From: Lachnospiraceae bacterium
GTDB taxonomy: Bacteria; Bacillota; Clostridia; Lachnospirales; Lachnospiraceae
DNA: 64,000 bases
Direction of reading: 5' to 3'
Assembly: GCA_024695145.1 (NCBI GenBank)
Contig: JAILIS010000032.1
Coordinates: 346,798 to 410,797 of the forward strand
Shown here in pieces: positions 1-8,016 of the stretch. The position numbers and the translations under genes were made by a program. Within the stretch, counting starts at the first letter, position 1; the number at the start of each line of letters is the position of its first letter. The notes beneath the pieces are model-generated. The model did no database searches, was not told the DNA's origin, and saw only the letters and a program-made list of their open reading frames with translations.

Positions 1-117
1 CAGGCCATAGCGGAAGGCATGACGACACTTCGCCGTGCCGCGGCGGAATATGTTCTGCAGGGCATAACAACAGTCAGCGAGATGCGCAAAGTCGCATACG
101 AAGAAGAAATGCCGTAA
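1..117 (+). CDS. pilB: PilB/GspE-type pilus assembly ATPase, C-terminal end only
   Basis: Only the last 38 codons are in the window, read in frame 1 to a TAA at 115-117. The residues EGMTTLRRAAAEYVLQGITT match the usual end of PilB/GspE ATPases, where a helix ending in a glycine-ile-thr-thr turn precedes the terminus. The product would be the hexameric ATPase that powers pilus extension in the cytoplasm. PilT starts 12 bases after the stop, so the two motors are probably co-transcribed. The identification rests on this short tail plus the PilT-PilC context. Confidence 0.8.
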   Translation, partial: QAIAEGMTTLRRAAAEYVLQGITTVSEMRKVAYEEEMP

Positions 118-129
118 GGAGCGATATTT

Positions 130-1203
130 ATGGAATTACAGAGCGCGGCTTCAACAGTTACAATTGAACAGATACTAACGGTGGCCAGCAAGTCCGGCGC
201 GAGCGACGTCCATATCACGGTCGGCATACCTCCGAAGATGAGGGTGGCAGGACACCTGCAGGAGATGCCTTTTCCGAGACTCATGCCGGATGATACGCAC
301 AGACTGCTGTACGGGATCATGAACGAAAAGCAGACGAAGGCATTTGATGAAAAGGGCGAGTGGGACTTCTCCTATTCGATATCTCAGCTCGGACGTTACC
401 GTGTAAATGCTTTCAGGCAGCGCGGAACCTGTGCGATGGTATTCAGACTTGTCGGCAATAAGATACCGCGTCCCGAGGAACTGTCGGTTCCCCAGTCGGT
501 AGTGGATCTTTTTGACAAGAAACGCGGCCTTGTACTTGTAACCGGACCTACCGGATCCGGAAAATCAACTACGCTCGCGTCCATAATAGGCAAGATAAAC
601 CGTGAACTCGATGCGCATATCATCACGCTTGAGGACCCGATAGAGTATCTGCACAGACATGACAAGTCCATTGTAAACCAGAGAGAGGTCGGGATAGATA
701 CGGATGATTACGCTATAGCACTTCGAAGCGCCCTTCGTGAAGATCCTGATGTTATCCTTGTCGGAGAGATGCGTGATCTTGAGACGATAAGTACCGCGAT
801 CACTGCAGCCGAGACCGGTCACCTCGTATTCTCGACACTTCATACCATCGGTGCCGCATCGACCGTAGACCGTATCATAGACGTTTTTCCGCCGCATCAG
901 CAGCAGCAGATCAGAACGCAGCTTGCGAACGTTCTCGAAGCTGTCGTATCACAGCAGCTGATCCCCAGAGTAGGCGGGGGAAGATGTGCGGCGTTTGAAG
1001 TAATGCATGCCAATTCCGCGATCCGTAATCTTATCCGCGAGAACAAGAGCCATCAGATAACGTCCACCATACAGACCAATCGCAAGATGGGCATGATCAC
1101 GATGGATGATGCGATCATGGAACTGTACATGCGTGGTGAGATCGACCGTGATGACGCACTTGTGTTTGCACAGGACAAGACGACGATGTCGAATAGGATC
1201 TGA
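130..1203 (+). CDS. pilT: PilT, type IV pilus retraction ATPase
   Basis: The 357-residue protein has the full PilT layout. An N-terminal PAS-like region (about 15-110) is followed by a RecA-like domain with Walker A GPTGSGKST (about 138-146), an aspartate box around TLEDPIEYLH, Walker B ILVGEMRDLET and a histidine box TGHLVFSTLHT. The C-terminal AIRNLIRENKSHQ is the AIRNLIRE motif specific to PilT retraction motors and separates it from PilB. A ribosome binding site AAGGA overlaps the upstream stop, 9 bases before the ATG. PilT hydrolyses ATP to depolymerise pili, which drives twitching and DNA uptake in other species. Length is normal for the family. Confidence 0.96.
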   Translation: MELQSAASTVTIEQILTVASKSGASDVHITVGIPPKMRVAGHLQEMPFPRLMPDDTHRLLYGIMNEKQTKAFDEKGEWDFSYSISQLGRYRVNAFRQRGTCAMVFRLVGNKIPRPEELSVPQSVVDLFDKKRGLVLVTGPTGSGKSTTLASIIGKINRELDAHIITLEDPIEYLHRHDKSIVNQREVGIDTDDYAIALRSALREDPDVILVGEMRDLETISTAITAAETGHLVFSTLHTIGAASTVDRIIDVFPPHQQQQIRTQLANVLEAVVSQQLIPRVGGGRCAAFEVMHANSAIRNLIRENKSHQITSTIQTNRKMGMITMDDAIMELYMRGEIDRDDALVFAQDKTTMSNRI

Positions 1204-1214
1204 ACGATAAGCTT

Positions 1215-1345
1215 TTGAAGCAGGCAGACTTCGTAATAGGTACACCGCAAGCTCGCTTGCAGGTGGGCATGTTACGAAGTCTGTAAGTTGCGCAAGCAAC
1301 GGGCATGAGCATGAAGCGAAGCGGAATGCGAATAGCCTGCTTCAA
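1215..1345 (+). ncRNA. Nested inverted-repeat, cloverleaf-like element between pilT and pilC
   Basis: This gene-free stretch is built almost wholly of complementary arms. A perfect 11-base outer stem pairs 1215-1225 with 1335-1345. A second perfect 11-base stem pairs 1226-1236 with 1272-1282. Inside it lies a hairpin of 1247-1251 with 1256-1260, extended by CACC/GGTG. A further 5-base stem, 1287-1291 with 1296-1300, closes on a GCAA (GNRA) tetraloop, and GCAT/ATGC at 1303-1306 and 1326-1329 can pair. The pilC ribosome binding site AAAGGAG follows at 1355. It may be an RNA processing or attenuation element, or a dispersed MITE/REP-like repeat. The structure is clear; the class and function are not. 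Confidence 0.6.
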
Positions 1346-1366
1346 TATATTTTCAAAGGAGACAAT

Positions 1367-2578
1367 ATGCCGGGTTATATTTACAGGGCTATGGGGCCTG
1401 ACGGAAAAGAGAAAAAGGGAAGCGTCACAGCCACAAATGTGGAACAGGCTGCGAGCAAATTAAAAGCTGACGGAATGATCGTCATGAAGCTCGAACCGGA
1501 AAGTGCGCTCAACAAGGATATCACTTTCGGAGCGCCCCGTGTCAAGGCAAGAGACTATGCGGTGTTTTGCAGGCAGTTCGTTGCGATACTGAAGGCCGGC
1601 GTTTCCGTTATCAATGCACTTCAGATGATGAGTGAACAGACTGAAAACAAAGCGCTTAAATCAGCAACCATCAGTCTTGTTGATGACCTTGGAAAAGGTG
1701 AGACACTCTCGTCCGCAATGAAGAAGCAGAAAGTATTTCCTTCGATATTCGTAAACCTTGTGGCAGCAGGTGAAGCTACAGGTTCTCTGGAGACGGCTTT
1801 CGAGCGGATGGCCCTCCAGTTTGAGAAAGAGGCGAAGCTCAAAGCGATCATCAAGAAGGCCACCATTTACCCGATAATCGTATTGATCGTAGCCATCGGT
1901 GTTATCGTGGCGATGATGACTTTCGTTATACCGAATTTCATGTCAATGTTTGAAGATATGGATGTTGAGATGCCGGCCATGACAAAAGCGGTCATCGCGA
2001 TGTCGGATTTCTTCGTGGCATATTGGTGGCTGATCGCCATCGTTGTCATAGCCTTTGCCTTGTTCATAAAGTTTTACGGACAGACCGTCAGCGGGCGGAC
2101 ACTGTTCGGAACTATAAAACTGAATATGCCCGGAATGGGTCAGCTTCAGACCAAGACACATTGTGCCACCTTTTCAAGAACACTGTCGACACTCCTTCGC
2201 GCAGGTGTCCCCATGCTTGAGGCACTTGAGATAACCGGCAATTCAATGGATGCGAACATTCTTTTCCAGCGTGCGGTATATCAGGCGAGGGATCAGGTCG
2301 GAAACGGTGTGTCGCTTTCAAAACCCATCAAGATGAGCGGACTGTTTCCTCCCATGGTTTACCATATGATCTCGATCGGTGAAGAGACCGGTGAACTTGA
2401 GGACATGCTTGAGAACATTGCAGAGTATTATGAGGAAGAAGTTGCCGAAGCGACAGAGCAGATGATGGCAGTCATGGAACCGCTCATCATAGTGGTACTT
2501 GCGCTTATAGTAGGTGTCATTATCATGGCGATCCTGCAGCCGATGCTCACGCTGTACGATTCGATCGGCAATCTGTAG
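1367..2578 (+). CDS. pilC: PilC, type IV pilus inner-membrane platform protein
   Basis: The 403-residue protein has two T2SSF domains (about 65-190 and 270-395). The first is followed by a transmembrane helix around IYPIIVLIVAIGVIVAMMT and a second near residues 218-235; a last hydrophobic helix (PLIIVVLALIVGVIIMAIL) lies near the C terminus. The repeated signature of a glycine-rich turn followed by GEATGSLE in domain one and GEETGELE in domain two is diagnostic for GspF/PilC. The N terminus (YIYRAMGPDGKEKKG) matches the family. It would anchor the PilB/PilT motors and move pilin into the fibre. AAAGGAG lies 5 bases before the ATG. Length is standard. Confidence 0.95.
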   Translation: MPGYIYRAMGPDGKEKKGSVTATNVEQAASKLKADGMIVMKLEPESALNKDITFGAPRVKARDYAVFCRQFVAILKAGVSVINALQMMSEQTENKALKSATISLVDDLGKGETLSSAMKKQKVFPSIFVNLVAAGEATGSLETAFERMALQFEKEAKLKAIIKKATIYPIIVLIVAIGVIVAMMTFVIPNFMSMFEDMDVEMPAMTKAVIAMSDFFVAYWWLIAIVVIAFALFIKFYGQTVSGRTLFGTIKLNMPGMGQLQTKTHCATFSRTLSTLLRAGVPMLEALEITGNSMDANILFQRAVYQARDQVGNGVSLSKPIKMSGLFPPMVYHMISIGEETGELEDMLENIAEYYEEEVAEATEQMMAVMEPLIIVVLALIVGVIIMAILQPMLTLYDSIGNL

Positions 2579-2615
2579 GCCGTAAACGGTACAGACCGGA
2601 GAAGGAAACGAAGAT

Positions 2616-3518
2616 ATGAAATGTCCCAGATGCGGAACACAAGTTGAAGACGGGCTGAACTTTTGCAGTGAATGCGGGGCGCCTTTGATCATGCCTGCGG
2701 GAACACCGGAAAGGAAGCAACGAAAGAAGTCAAACACGGGCTTTACACCCATGATCGTTGCCATGGTGCTTCTGGCTGTCACGGCGATCACGGTAGCTGT
2801 TGTCATATATTCTCTTCAAAAGAGAGCGTCCGCAGCCCTTGATCAGTTCAACCGGACATATGGGGATTATGATGTATCCGCCGACATAGATCTTGACAGC
2901 CTTAATAAATCAGTCGAAAATCTCAAGAATCTTCAGCTTGATACTTCTGTAAATACGGCTTCGTCTTCAAGTGAGTCTTCAGACGGCCCGACGGCTGATT
3001 TTGTCAAATACAGTTATACGGATGTTACGACTGTCGGAAATGATATAACCGTTGTCCCTAACGGCGGTCTTGACGGTTCCACTGTACTGTATGGGGATAA
3101 GGATCTGAACGGCTTCCTTGACTACGTTGACGCGAAGGTACTTGAAGAGGGGCGGTCCATCAACCGTGAGTTCTTCTATGACATGCTCTCCTGCATGCTT
3201 GTGGATAAGGATCTGAGTTCCGATACCGAAAGCATTGAGAAGAATATGGTAATGTCGCTTGCGGTTACCAACAACTTTTTCGGCACGGATGTTAATATAA
3301 ACAACTGTGAGCTTGATGCCGGCAACGCTGCTGAGTACCGATATAATGTGACGGTACTTGGCAAAAATGATACATGGATCATCAATTACGGCAAACACGA
3401 AATGTTTATGAATAACGGAGCTACGGAGTATACATCCGATATGTTCAAAGACGAATATCTGGCGACGTGGCTCGTAGCTATAGAAGAATATTACGGAATC
3501 AAACAGGATACACCGTGA
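2616..3518 (+). CDS. Zinc-ribbon, single-pass membrane protein of unknown function
   Basis: A zinc ribbon CPRC...CSEC occupies residues 3-20, followed by a basic stretch and one transmembrane helix (about residues 46-67). The remaining roughly 230 residues are acidic and would lie outside the cell. A serine-rich linker (about 110-122) precedes a folded-looking domain. Such zinc_ribbon_2 plus membrane helix proteins are common in Clostridia with no fixed function. It sits between pilC and the MATE gene, 37 bases after pilC, and its stop overlaps the likely GTG start of the MATE gene. A role linked to pilus assembly is only a contextual guess. Confidence 0.75.
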   Translation: MKCPRCGTQVEDGLNFCSECGAPLIMPAGTPERKQRKKSNTGFTPMIVAMVLLAVTAITVAVVIYSLQKRASAALDQFNRTYGDYDVSADIDLDSLNKSVENLKNLQLDTSVNTASSSSESSDGPTADFVKYSYTDVTTVGNDITVVPNGGLDGSTVLYGDKDLNGFLDYVDAKVLEEGRSINREFFYDMLSCMLVDKDLSSDTESIEKNMVMSLAVTNNFFGTDVNINNCELDAGNAAEYRYNVTVLGKNDTWIINYGKHEMFMNNGATEYTSDMFKDEYLATWLVAIEEYYGIKQDTP

Positions 3519-4846
3519 AAAAAATCTGGCTTGTTGCACTTCCCATAATTCTGCAGAATCTCATCGATGCCGCTGTGAACAGCGCGGACGTTCTGATGCT
3601 GAACTATGTCGGACAGTCGGCTATCAGTGCGGTTTCCCTTGCTAACAGTATGATAAGCGTTTTCTTCATGTTCCTGTACGGGATAGGGACCGGGATCGCC
3701 ATGCTCGCTGCCCAGTACTTTGGTAAAGGCGACTGCAAAACGATCGAGAAGGTCGAGGGTATAGGCCTGCGGTTTTCTCTGTCAGTGGCCGTTATCGGTG
3801 CTGCATGTGCGATTACGATACCGAAAAGCCTCATGAGGATATATACGAATGATGAGGCTCTTGTTGTGATCGGAGCAAAGTATCTTACGGTCATCTCCAT
3901 CGGGCTCATTTTCTGGGCGGTAAGCTCTATATATATGTCGATACTTCGCTGTATCGACAAGGTTGCGGTCAGCACTTGTCTTGAGGTGCTGGCTCTTTTA
4001 TCAAATGTAACACTCAATGCCGTGTTTATTTTCGGCCTTCTCGGAGTTCCGAAATTAGGAGTTACCGGAGTAGCCCTTGCCACGGTCATGAGCCGCCTTA
4101 TCCAGCTTCTGGGCTGCTTTTTCGTATCAGTATTCAAAAAGCCTGCGGTTCCCCTTACATTTAAAACGATATTCAGTAAAAATCGGCTGCTGGAGCGTGA
4201 TTTTTTCAGCATGGCTGTTCCGGCGATAGCAAACGATATTGTATGGGCGCTTGCATTTTCGGTATATTCGGCCATCATGGGACATCTCGGTGATGATGCC
4301 GTTGCGGCATATTCAATCAACAACGTTGTCAGGAATCTGGGTACAGTCATGTGTTACGGGGTGGCCGCAGCCGCCGGTATAGTGACCGGACAGATACTAG
4401 GAGAAGGCAACAGGGAGCAGGGAATAAAGACGGGACATCTGTGTCTTAAGATGGCATTTATAACGGGAATCCTCGGAGGGCTCCTTGCACTGGCGCTGAC
4501 GCCGGTAACGATGAGAGTCGTTTCGCTCTCCGAGACGGCGCTCGATTACCTGAAGTTCATGCTTTTGATCAATTCGTATTACATTACCGGAACGGCTGTC
4601 AATACTACGCTTATCGTCGGCGTATTCCGTGCCGGAGGCGACAGCAGGTTCGGGTTCAAGTGTGACCTTATCGACATGTGGGTATATGCCGTTCCGCTGG
4701 GTCTTATTGCCGCTTTTGTATTAAAGCTTCCTGTAAAATGGGTATTTTTCCTGTTGTGTACGGATGAATTTGTGAAGTGGCCATGGGTGTTTAAAAACTT
4801 TTACAGTTACAAGTGGGCAAGAAATATAACGAGGGACCTTGATTGA
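3515..4846 (+). CDS. MATE-family multidrug/sodium antiporter
   Basis: The protein is about 443 residues with some 12 hydrophobic helices and MATE-like repeats, for example LPIILQNLIDAAVNSADVLM at the start and a second half beginning near MAVPAIANDIVWALAFSVYS. I chose the GTG at 3515 (VKKIWLVALP). It overlaps the previous stop by four bases (GTGA), and an ORF extended upstream to 3467 would overlap the neighbour by 52 bases and add a polar leader. MATE transporters export organic cations or metabolites using Na+ or H+. Its position inside a pilus cluster is unusual, and the overlap suggests translational coupling with the zinc-ribbon protein. The substrate cannot be read from sequence. Confidence 0.88.
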   Translation: MKKIWLVALPIILQNLIDAAVNSADVLMLNYVGQSAISAVSLANSMISVFFMFLYGIGTGIAMLAAQYFGKGDCKTIEKVEGIGLRFSLSVAVIGAACAITIPKSLMRIYTNDEALVVIGAKYLTVISIGLIFWAVSSIYMSILRCIDKVAVSTCLEVLALLSNVTLNAVFIFGLLGVPKLGVTGVALATVMSRLIQLLGCFFVSVFKKPAVPLTFKTIFSKNRLLERDFFSMAVPAIANDIVWALAFSVYSAIMGHLGDDAVAAYSINNVVRNLGTVMCYGVAAAAGIVTGQILGEGNREQGIKTGHLCLKMAFITGILGGLLALALTPVTMRVVSLSETALDYLKFMLLINSYYITGTAVNTTLIVGVFRAGGDSRFGFKCDLIDMWVYAVPLGLIAAFVLKLPVKWVFFLLCTDEFVKWPWVFKNFYSYKWARNITRDLD

Positions 4847-4871
4847 ACCGTTTAGGCTGAAAAATCCGTCT

Positions 4872-4899
4872 TTTATAGTAAATGGGACTATAAATTTTT
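4872..4899 (+). terminator. A+T-rich rho-independent terminator after the MATE gene
   Basis: An 8-base perfect stem (4872-4879 with 4887-4894) with a 7-base loop is followed by a run of five T at 4895-4899. It lies 25 bases after the MATE stop and before a predicted promoter, so it would separate the motor/platform genes from the pilin operon. The stem is A+T-rich, so efficiency may be modest. Confidence 0.55.
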
Positions 4900-4920
4900 C
4901 TCGCGGGGATTGTGAAATAT

Positions 4921-4951
4921 TTGTCACAAAGCAGAAAAAGTGTGATATAAT
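4921..4951 (+). promoter_or_regulatory. Candidate sigma-A promoter for the pilin operon
   Basis: TTGTCA at 4921-4926 and TATAAT at 4946-4951 are separated by 19 bases, slightly long. A second possible pair, TTGACC at 4996-5001 with TATATG at 5018-5023, lies downstream. Either would give the pilin gene a long 5' leader. The 264-base gap between the MATE and pilin genes is otherwise filled by the terminator upstream and the leader hairpin downstream. Confidence 0.5.
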
Positions 4952-5063
4952 CTTTGATAAGATATATTTGCGGTAATCTCAGTTTTTTTACGGAATTGAC
5001 CGATATATTTATGTAGGTATATGCCGGGGCGGAAGAGCAGCTGTTCCGGAATATATAGATCAT

Positions 5064-5083
5064 GTAAGGAACGGATTCCTTAC
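5064..5083 (+). promoter_or_regulatory. Hairpin in the pilin mRNA leader
   Basis: A perfect 8-base stem (5064-5071 with 5076-5083) closes on a CGGA loop and ends 18 bases before the pilin ribosome binding site. It lacks a good T run, so it is more likely a leader-stabilising or regulatory hairpin than a terminator. Confidence 0.5.
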
Positions 5084-5113
5084 GACCATTTTATTCATAA
5101 GAAAAGGAGAGAT

Positions 5114-5545
5114 ATGAGTATGAATAAGAAAGAACAGAATAACAAAGGTTTCTCGCTTGTCGAGCTGATCATCGTTATTGCCATCATGGCGATCCTTGTT
5201 GGTGTGCTTGCTCCGCAGTTCATCAAGTTTGTTGAGAAGTCAAGAGAGTCAACGGATCTTCAGAATGTTGAGGAAATGAAGACGGCTTTGGAGACGTATG
5301 TTGCTGATACAGGCGATACGGCATCTTACACTGTAACTTGTACTAAAAATCCGGGTAGTATTGTTTGCAGTTGCGACAAGCTTGGTGAATATGGTATTGA
5401 TTCTGCAGGTGTTAAGACTAAATCTAAAGAATGGGACGCTGCCTTTGTATGGACTTACTCAAGTTATAAATGGGAATTAACAACACCGGCCAATGGTAAA
5501 TATTTGAAAGCTGACGGAACTGAAGTTACTAAAACTACAGAGTAA
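5114..5545 (+). CDS. pilA: Major type IV pilin (prepilin)
   Basis: The 143-residue prepilin has a short polar leader and a class III cleavage site, KG followed by FSLVELIIVIAIMAIL. Glutamate is at mature position 5, and the hydrophobic helix is typical of type IVa pilins. AAAAGGAG at 5102-5109 supports ATG 5114 or 5120, not the longer upstream reading frame. Mature length is about 131 residues, and the C-terminal half has three cysteines (TCTKNPG...VCSC), which could form a disulfide. The prepilin peptidase gene follows directly. Having its own promoter fits the need for far more pilin than machinery. It is the most likely fibre subunit because it is the smallest and best-formed prepilin here. 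Confidence 0.92.
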   Translation: MSMNKKEQNNKGFSLVELIIVIAIMAILVGVLAPQFIKFVEKSRESTDLQNVEEMKTALETYVADTGDTASYTVTCTKNPGSIVCSCDKLGEYGIDSAGVKTKSKEWDAAFVWTYSSYKWELTTPANGKYLKADGTEVTKTTE

Positions 5546-5560
5546 GGTCTGCATCCTCAG

Positions 5561-6334
5561 ATGACTTACTTTGCCCCTGTTATGATGATAGGGATTCTCG
5601 TTTTTGGTTTACTTATAGGCAGTTTTTTAAATGTCTGCATTTACAGGATACCAAAACATGAAAACATTACCACAACACGTTCCCACTGCATGAGTTGTGG
5701 GAACGTGATCAAGTGGTACGATCTCGTTCCTGTATTAAGTTATATTCTGCTCAAAGGAAAATGCAGGAACTGCGGAGCAAAGCTGTCCATACAATATCCG
5801 ATCATCGAACTGCTCAACGGATTATTGTACGGTCTGATCTTTGCCGTTACAGGTCTGAGTATCAAAAGCGTGCTGATCGCGGCGCTGACATCGGCACTTA
5901 TAGTGATAGCAGTTATAGACTGGCGGACATATGAGATTCCGTTCGGTCTTAATGTATTTATAGCGGTACTTGGTATCGCAGATATTGCTGTAAAACTGAT
6001 AAACCGCGATTTTTCAGGTGTTTTGGATAATTTGATCGGTGCCGTGAGCGTAAGCGGTTTCCTGCTGATACTCTTTGTGGCCACAAAAGGAAGAGGTATC
6101 GGAGGCGGTGACATCAAACTGATGGCGGCTGCCGGTCTGCTTTTGGGATGGAAGAGTATTATCCTTGCGTTTGTTACAGGGTGTGTACTCGGCTCTGTCA
6201 TTCATCTGATACGCATGAAAGTATCAAAACAGGATCATGTCCTTGCCTTCGGGCCGTATCTGGCGGTGGGGATATTTATTGCGAGTTTATGGGGAGATAG
6301 AATAATTAATGCTTATCTCAGCACTTTTACATAG
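5561..6334 (+). CDS. pilD: PilD, prepilin peptidase (leader peptidase / N-methyltransferase)
   Basis: The 257-residue polytopic protein has the PilD N-terminal domain with two zinc-ligand pairs, CMSC (about 45-48) and CRNC (about 70-73). The two catalytic aspartates of A24 peptidases are visible, in VIDWRTYEIP and in GGGDIKLMAAAG. It cuts prepilin leaders on the cytoplasmic face, and proteins with the Cys domain usually also methylate the new N terminus. Its substrates would be the pilin upstream and the minor pilins downstream. The start ATG lies 15 bases after the pilin stop without a strong ribosome binding site, so coupling is possible. Confidence 0.95.
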   Translation: MTYFAPVMMIGILVFGLLIGSFLNVCIYRIPKHENITTTRSHCMSCGNVIKWYDLVPVLSYILLKGKCRNCGAKLSIQYPIIELLNGLLYGLIFAVTGLSIKSVLIAALTSALIVIAVIDWRTYEIPFGLNVFIAVLGIADIAVKLINRDFSGVLDNLIGAVSVSGFLLILFVATKGRGIGGGDIKLMAAAGLLLGWKSIILAFVTGCVLGSVIHLIRMKVSKQDHVLAFGPYLAVGIFIASLWGDRIINAYLSTFT

Positions 6335-6345
6335 GAGAGATATAT

Positions 6346-8016
6346 ATGGCGGGTAAGGTTCTGTCGATCTCGCTGGGGAGTGAGATCGTAAAGGTCTGCG
6401 AAGTAATGCATGCAGGCAAGAACAAAATACGGGTATTTAATGCTATAGATCTTATTATTCCGGAAGGACTGTGTGACGACGGTGTCATCATGGATGCTCC
6501 GGCTCTTGCGGATGCGATAAAACAGGGACTTCAGGGAGAGGGCTTTAGTGCAAAACGTATCGTATTTACGATCACATCAAAGCGTATAGCCAACAAAGAG
6601 GCTGTTATTCCTTACTGCAAGGAAAACCGTATCAAAGATATTGTCGAGATCAACGCATCCGAGTATTTTCCAATCACCAATCTTGATAATTATACATTCA
6701 ATTACTCGATCATGGATGTCATTGCAACCGAGGGGGTAAAGAATTACCGGCTTTCTGTTACGGCGACTCCGAATGAGATGATCGAGAAATACTATGAACT
6801 TGCCAAGGCAATGGGAATGAGCGTCGAGGCTATTGACTACTCGGGCAATTCCATTCTGCAGCTGCTTAAACTCCAGACAGCCGGCGAAGGCGTGGATGCG
6901 GTCCTTCAGGTAGGCGGTGAGAATACGGTCGTAAATATCATGAACGGATCGACAATGGTCATGCAGAGAAGTGTTCCGTACGGGAGAATGTCTCTTGCAG
7001 ATGCGGTTGCTTCATCGAGAGGGATCAGCGATGAGGAAGCTGACATGGTTTTGATCAGCGAAGATCTCGGAAGTCTTGCATCCGAATATCCGGATGTTGC
7101 CTACGCCGTAAAGTCGCTGTTATCAAGCGTGGGAAGGATACTTGAATTCTACCGGGCAAGAAATGCCGAACATCCTATCGAGCGTGTGTTTATGATAGGT
7201 GACGTCACATCGGTAAACGGACTGCCCGAACTGATAAATAACGAGATGGACTACGATGTCGAAGTTGTAGAAAAACTTCGAGGAGTAGAGATCAGGAATC
7301 ACAACGTACTTTCGGATGAGATCGTTGCCAATTACCTCGCCAACATTGGTGCTGTTATCAATCCGCTTCGTATTGAACTTATACAGGATAAAAAGGGCGA
7401 AAAAGCCAAAGGAGAGAGCCTTCCGTGGTGGATACTTGTATTTGCTGCGGTAGTTGCAGCTGCCATGTGCGGCGGTATTCTGTTTGTTTATTATACGAAT
7501 GAGAGAGAGAACAGGATGATCCGCTCCCAGATAGCGGCCATCGAAGACGTAGGAGCCCTTAAGGCAAAATATGAGCAGGCGCAGGCTGATGTTACCGCCA
7601 TGCAGAATTGGTACGATACAACAAAGGGAGCCAATGAGACACTTGCAAGATTTATAGATGATCTTGAAATTGTGCAGCCAAGTGCTGTTGCGATATCAAA
7701 GCTCACTTCAAACGAGGGCGAGGTAACCATCCAGGGGAAATCATTCGGCAAGCCCGCGGTGGCGCAGTTCGTCATTGAACTGAAGAAACTCCCGTATATT
7801 GAGAATATTAAAACGGAATATATCAATGAGACGATCACTGATTATTCTGCGGATGACAACTTTCAGATGACACTGACTCTCATATATGAAGACCCGAAGA
7901 AGACGGATGAAGGGGGTACGGAGAGCGATAGTGAAGAAACTTCTTCAGTCGGATCAACTGAAGAAAATACCGGAGAAACAGAGGAAGAAAATACGGAAGG
8001 GGGTGACGTGCAGTGA
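6346..8016 (+). CDS. pilM: PilM-PilN fusion protein
   Basis: Residues 1 to about 335 form an actin-like PilM/FtsA-fold domain, with phosphate-binding turns such as LSISLGSEIVKVCE, then LQVGGENTVVNI, and FMIGDVTSVNGL. The chain continues through a transmembrane helix (about 360-383, WWILVFAAVVAAAMCGG) into a coiled coil and a PilN-like ferredoxin-fold region (about 395-520, with LEIVQPSAVAISKLTSNEGE). PilM and PilN are separate proteins in proteobacteria, where the PilN N-terminal tail binds PilM. Here they are covalently joined. A Glu/Thr/Ser tail of about 35 residues ends the protein. AGGAGAG overlaps the pilD stop, and the pilO GTG overlaps this stop by four bases. Confidence 0.88.
   Translation: MAGKVLSISLGSEIVKVCEVMHAGKNKIRVFNAIDLIIPEGLCDDGVIMDAPALADAIKQGLQGEGFSAKRIVFTITSKRIANKEAVIPYCKENRIKDIVEINASEYFPITNLDNYTFNYSIMDVIATEGVKNYRLSVTATPNEMIEKYYELAKAMGMSVEAIDYSGNSILQLLKLQTAGEGVDAVLQVGGENTVVNIMNGSTMVMQRSVPYGRMSLADAVASSRGISDEEADMVLISEDLGSLASEYPDVAYAVKSLLSSVGRILEFYRARNAEHPIERVFMIGDVTSVNGLPELINNEMDYDVEVVEKLRGVEIRNHNVLSDEIVANYLANIGAVINPLRIELIQDKKGEKAKGESLPWWILVFAAVVAAAMCGGILFVYYTNERENRMIRSQIAAIEDVGALKAKYEQAQADVTAMQNWYDTTKGANETLARFIDDLEIVQPSAVAISKLTSNEGEVTIQGKSFGKPAVAQFVIELKKLPYIENIKTEYINETITDYSADDNFQMTLTLIYEDPKKTDEGGTESDSEETSSVGSTEENTGETEEENTEGGDVQ

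Noticed and set aside
1215..1345. tRNA gene suggested by the cloverleaf form
   Set aside because: The arms do not match tRNA lengths, and no anticodon loop or TTCG arm with a conserved 3' end is seen.
3604..4350. 248-residue minus-strand ORF
   Set aside because: It lies wholly opposite the MATE gene, which has a far better protein match.
4847..5113. A c-di-GMP riboswitch before the pilin gene, as in other Clostridia
   Set aside because: I looked for the conserved GEMM-type core and did not see it. Only a simple hairpin is present.
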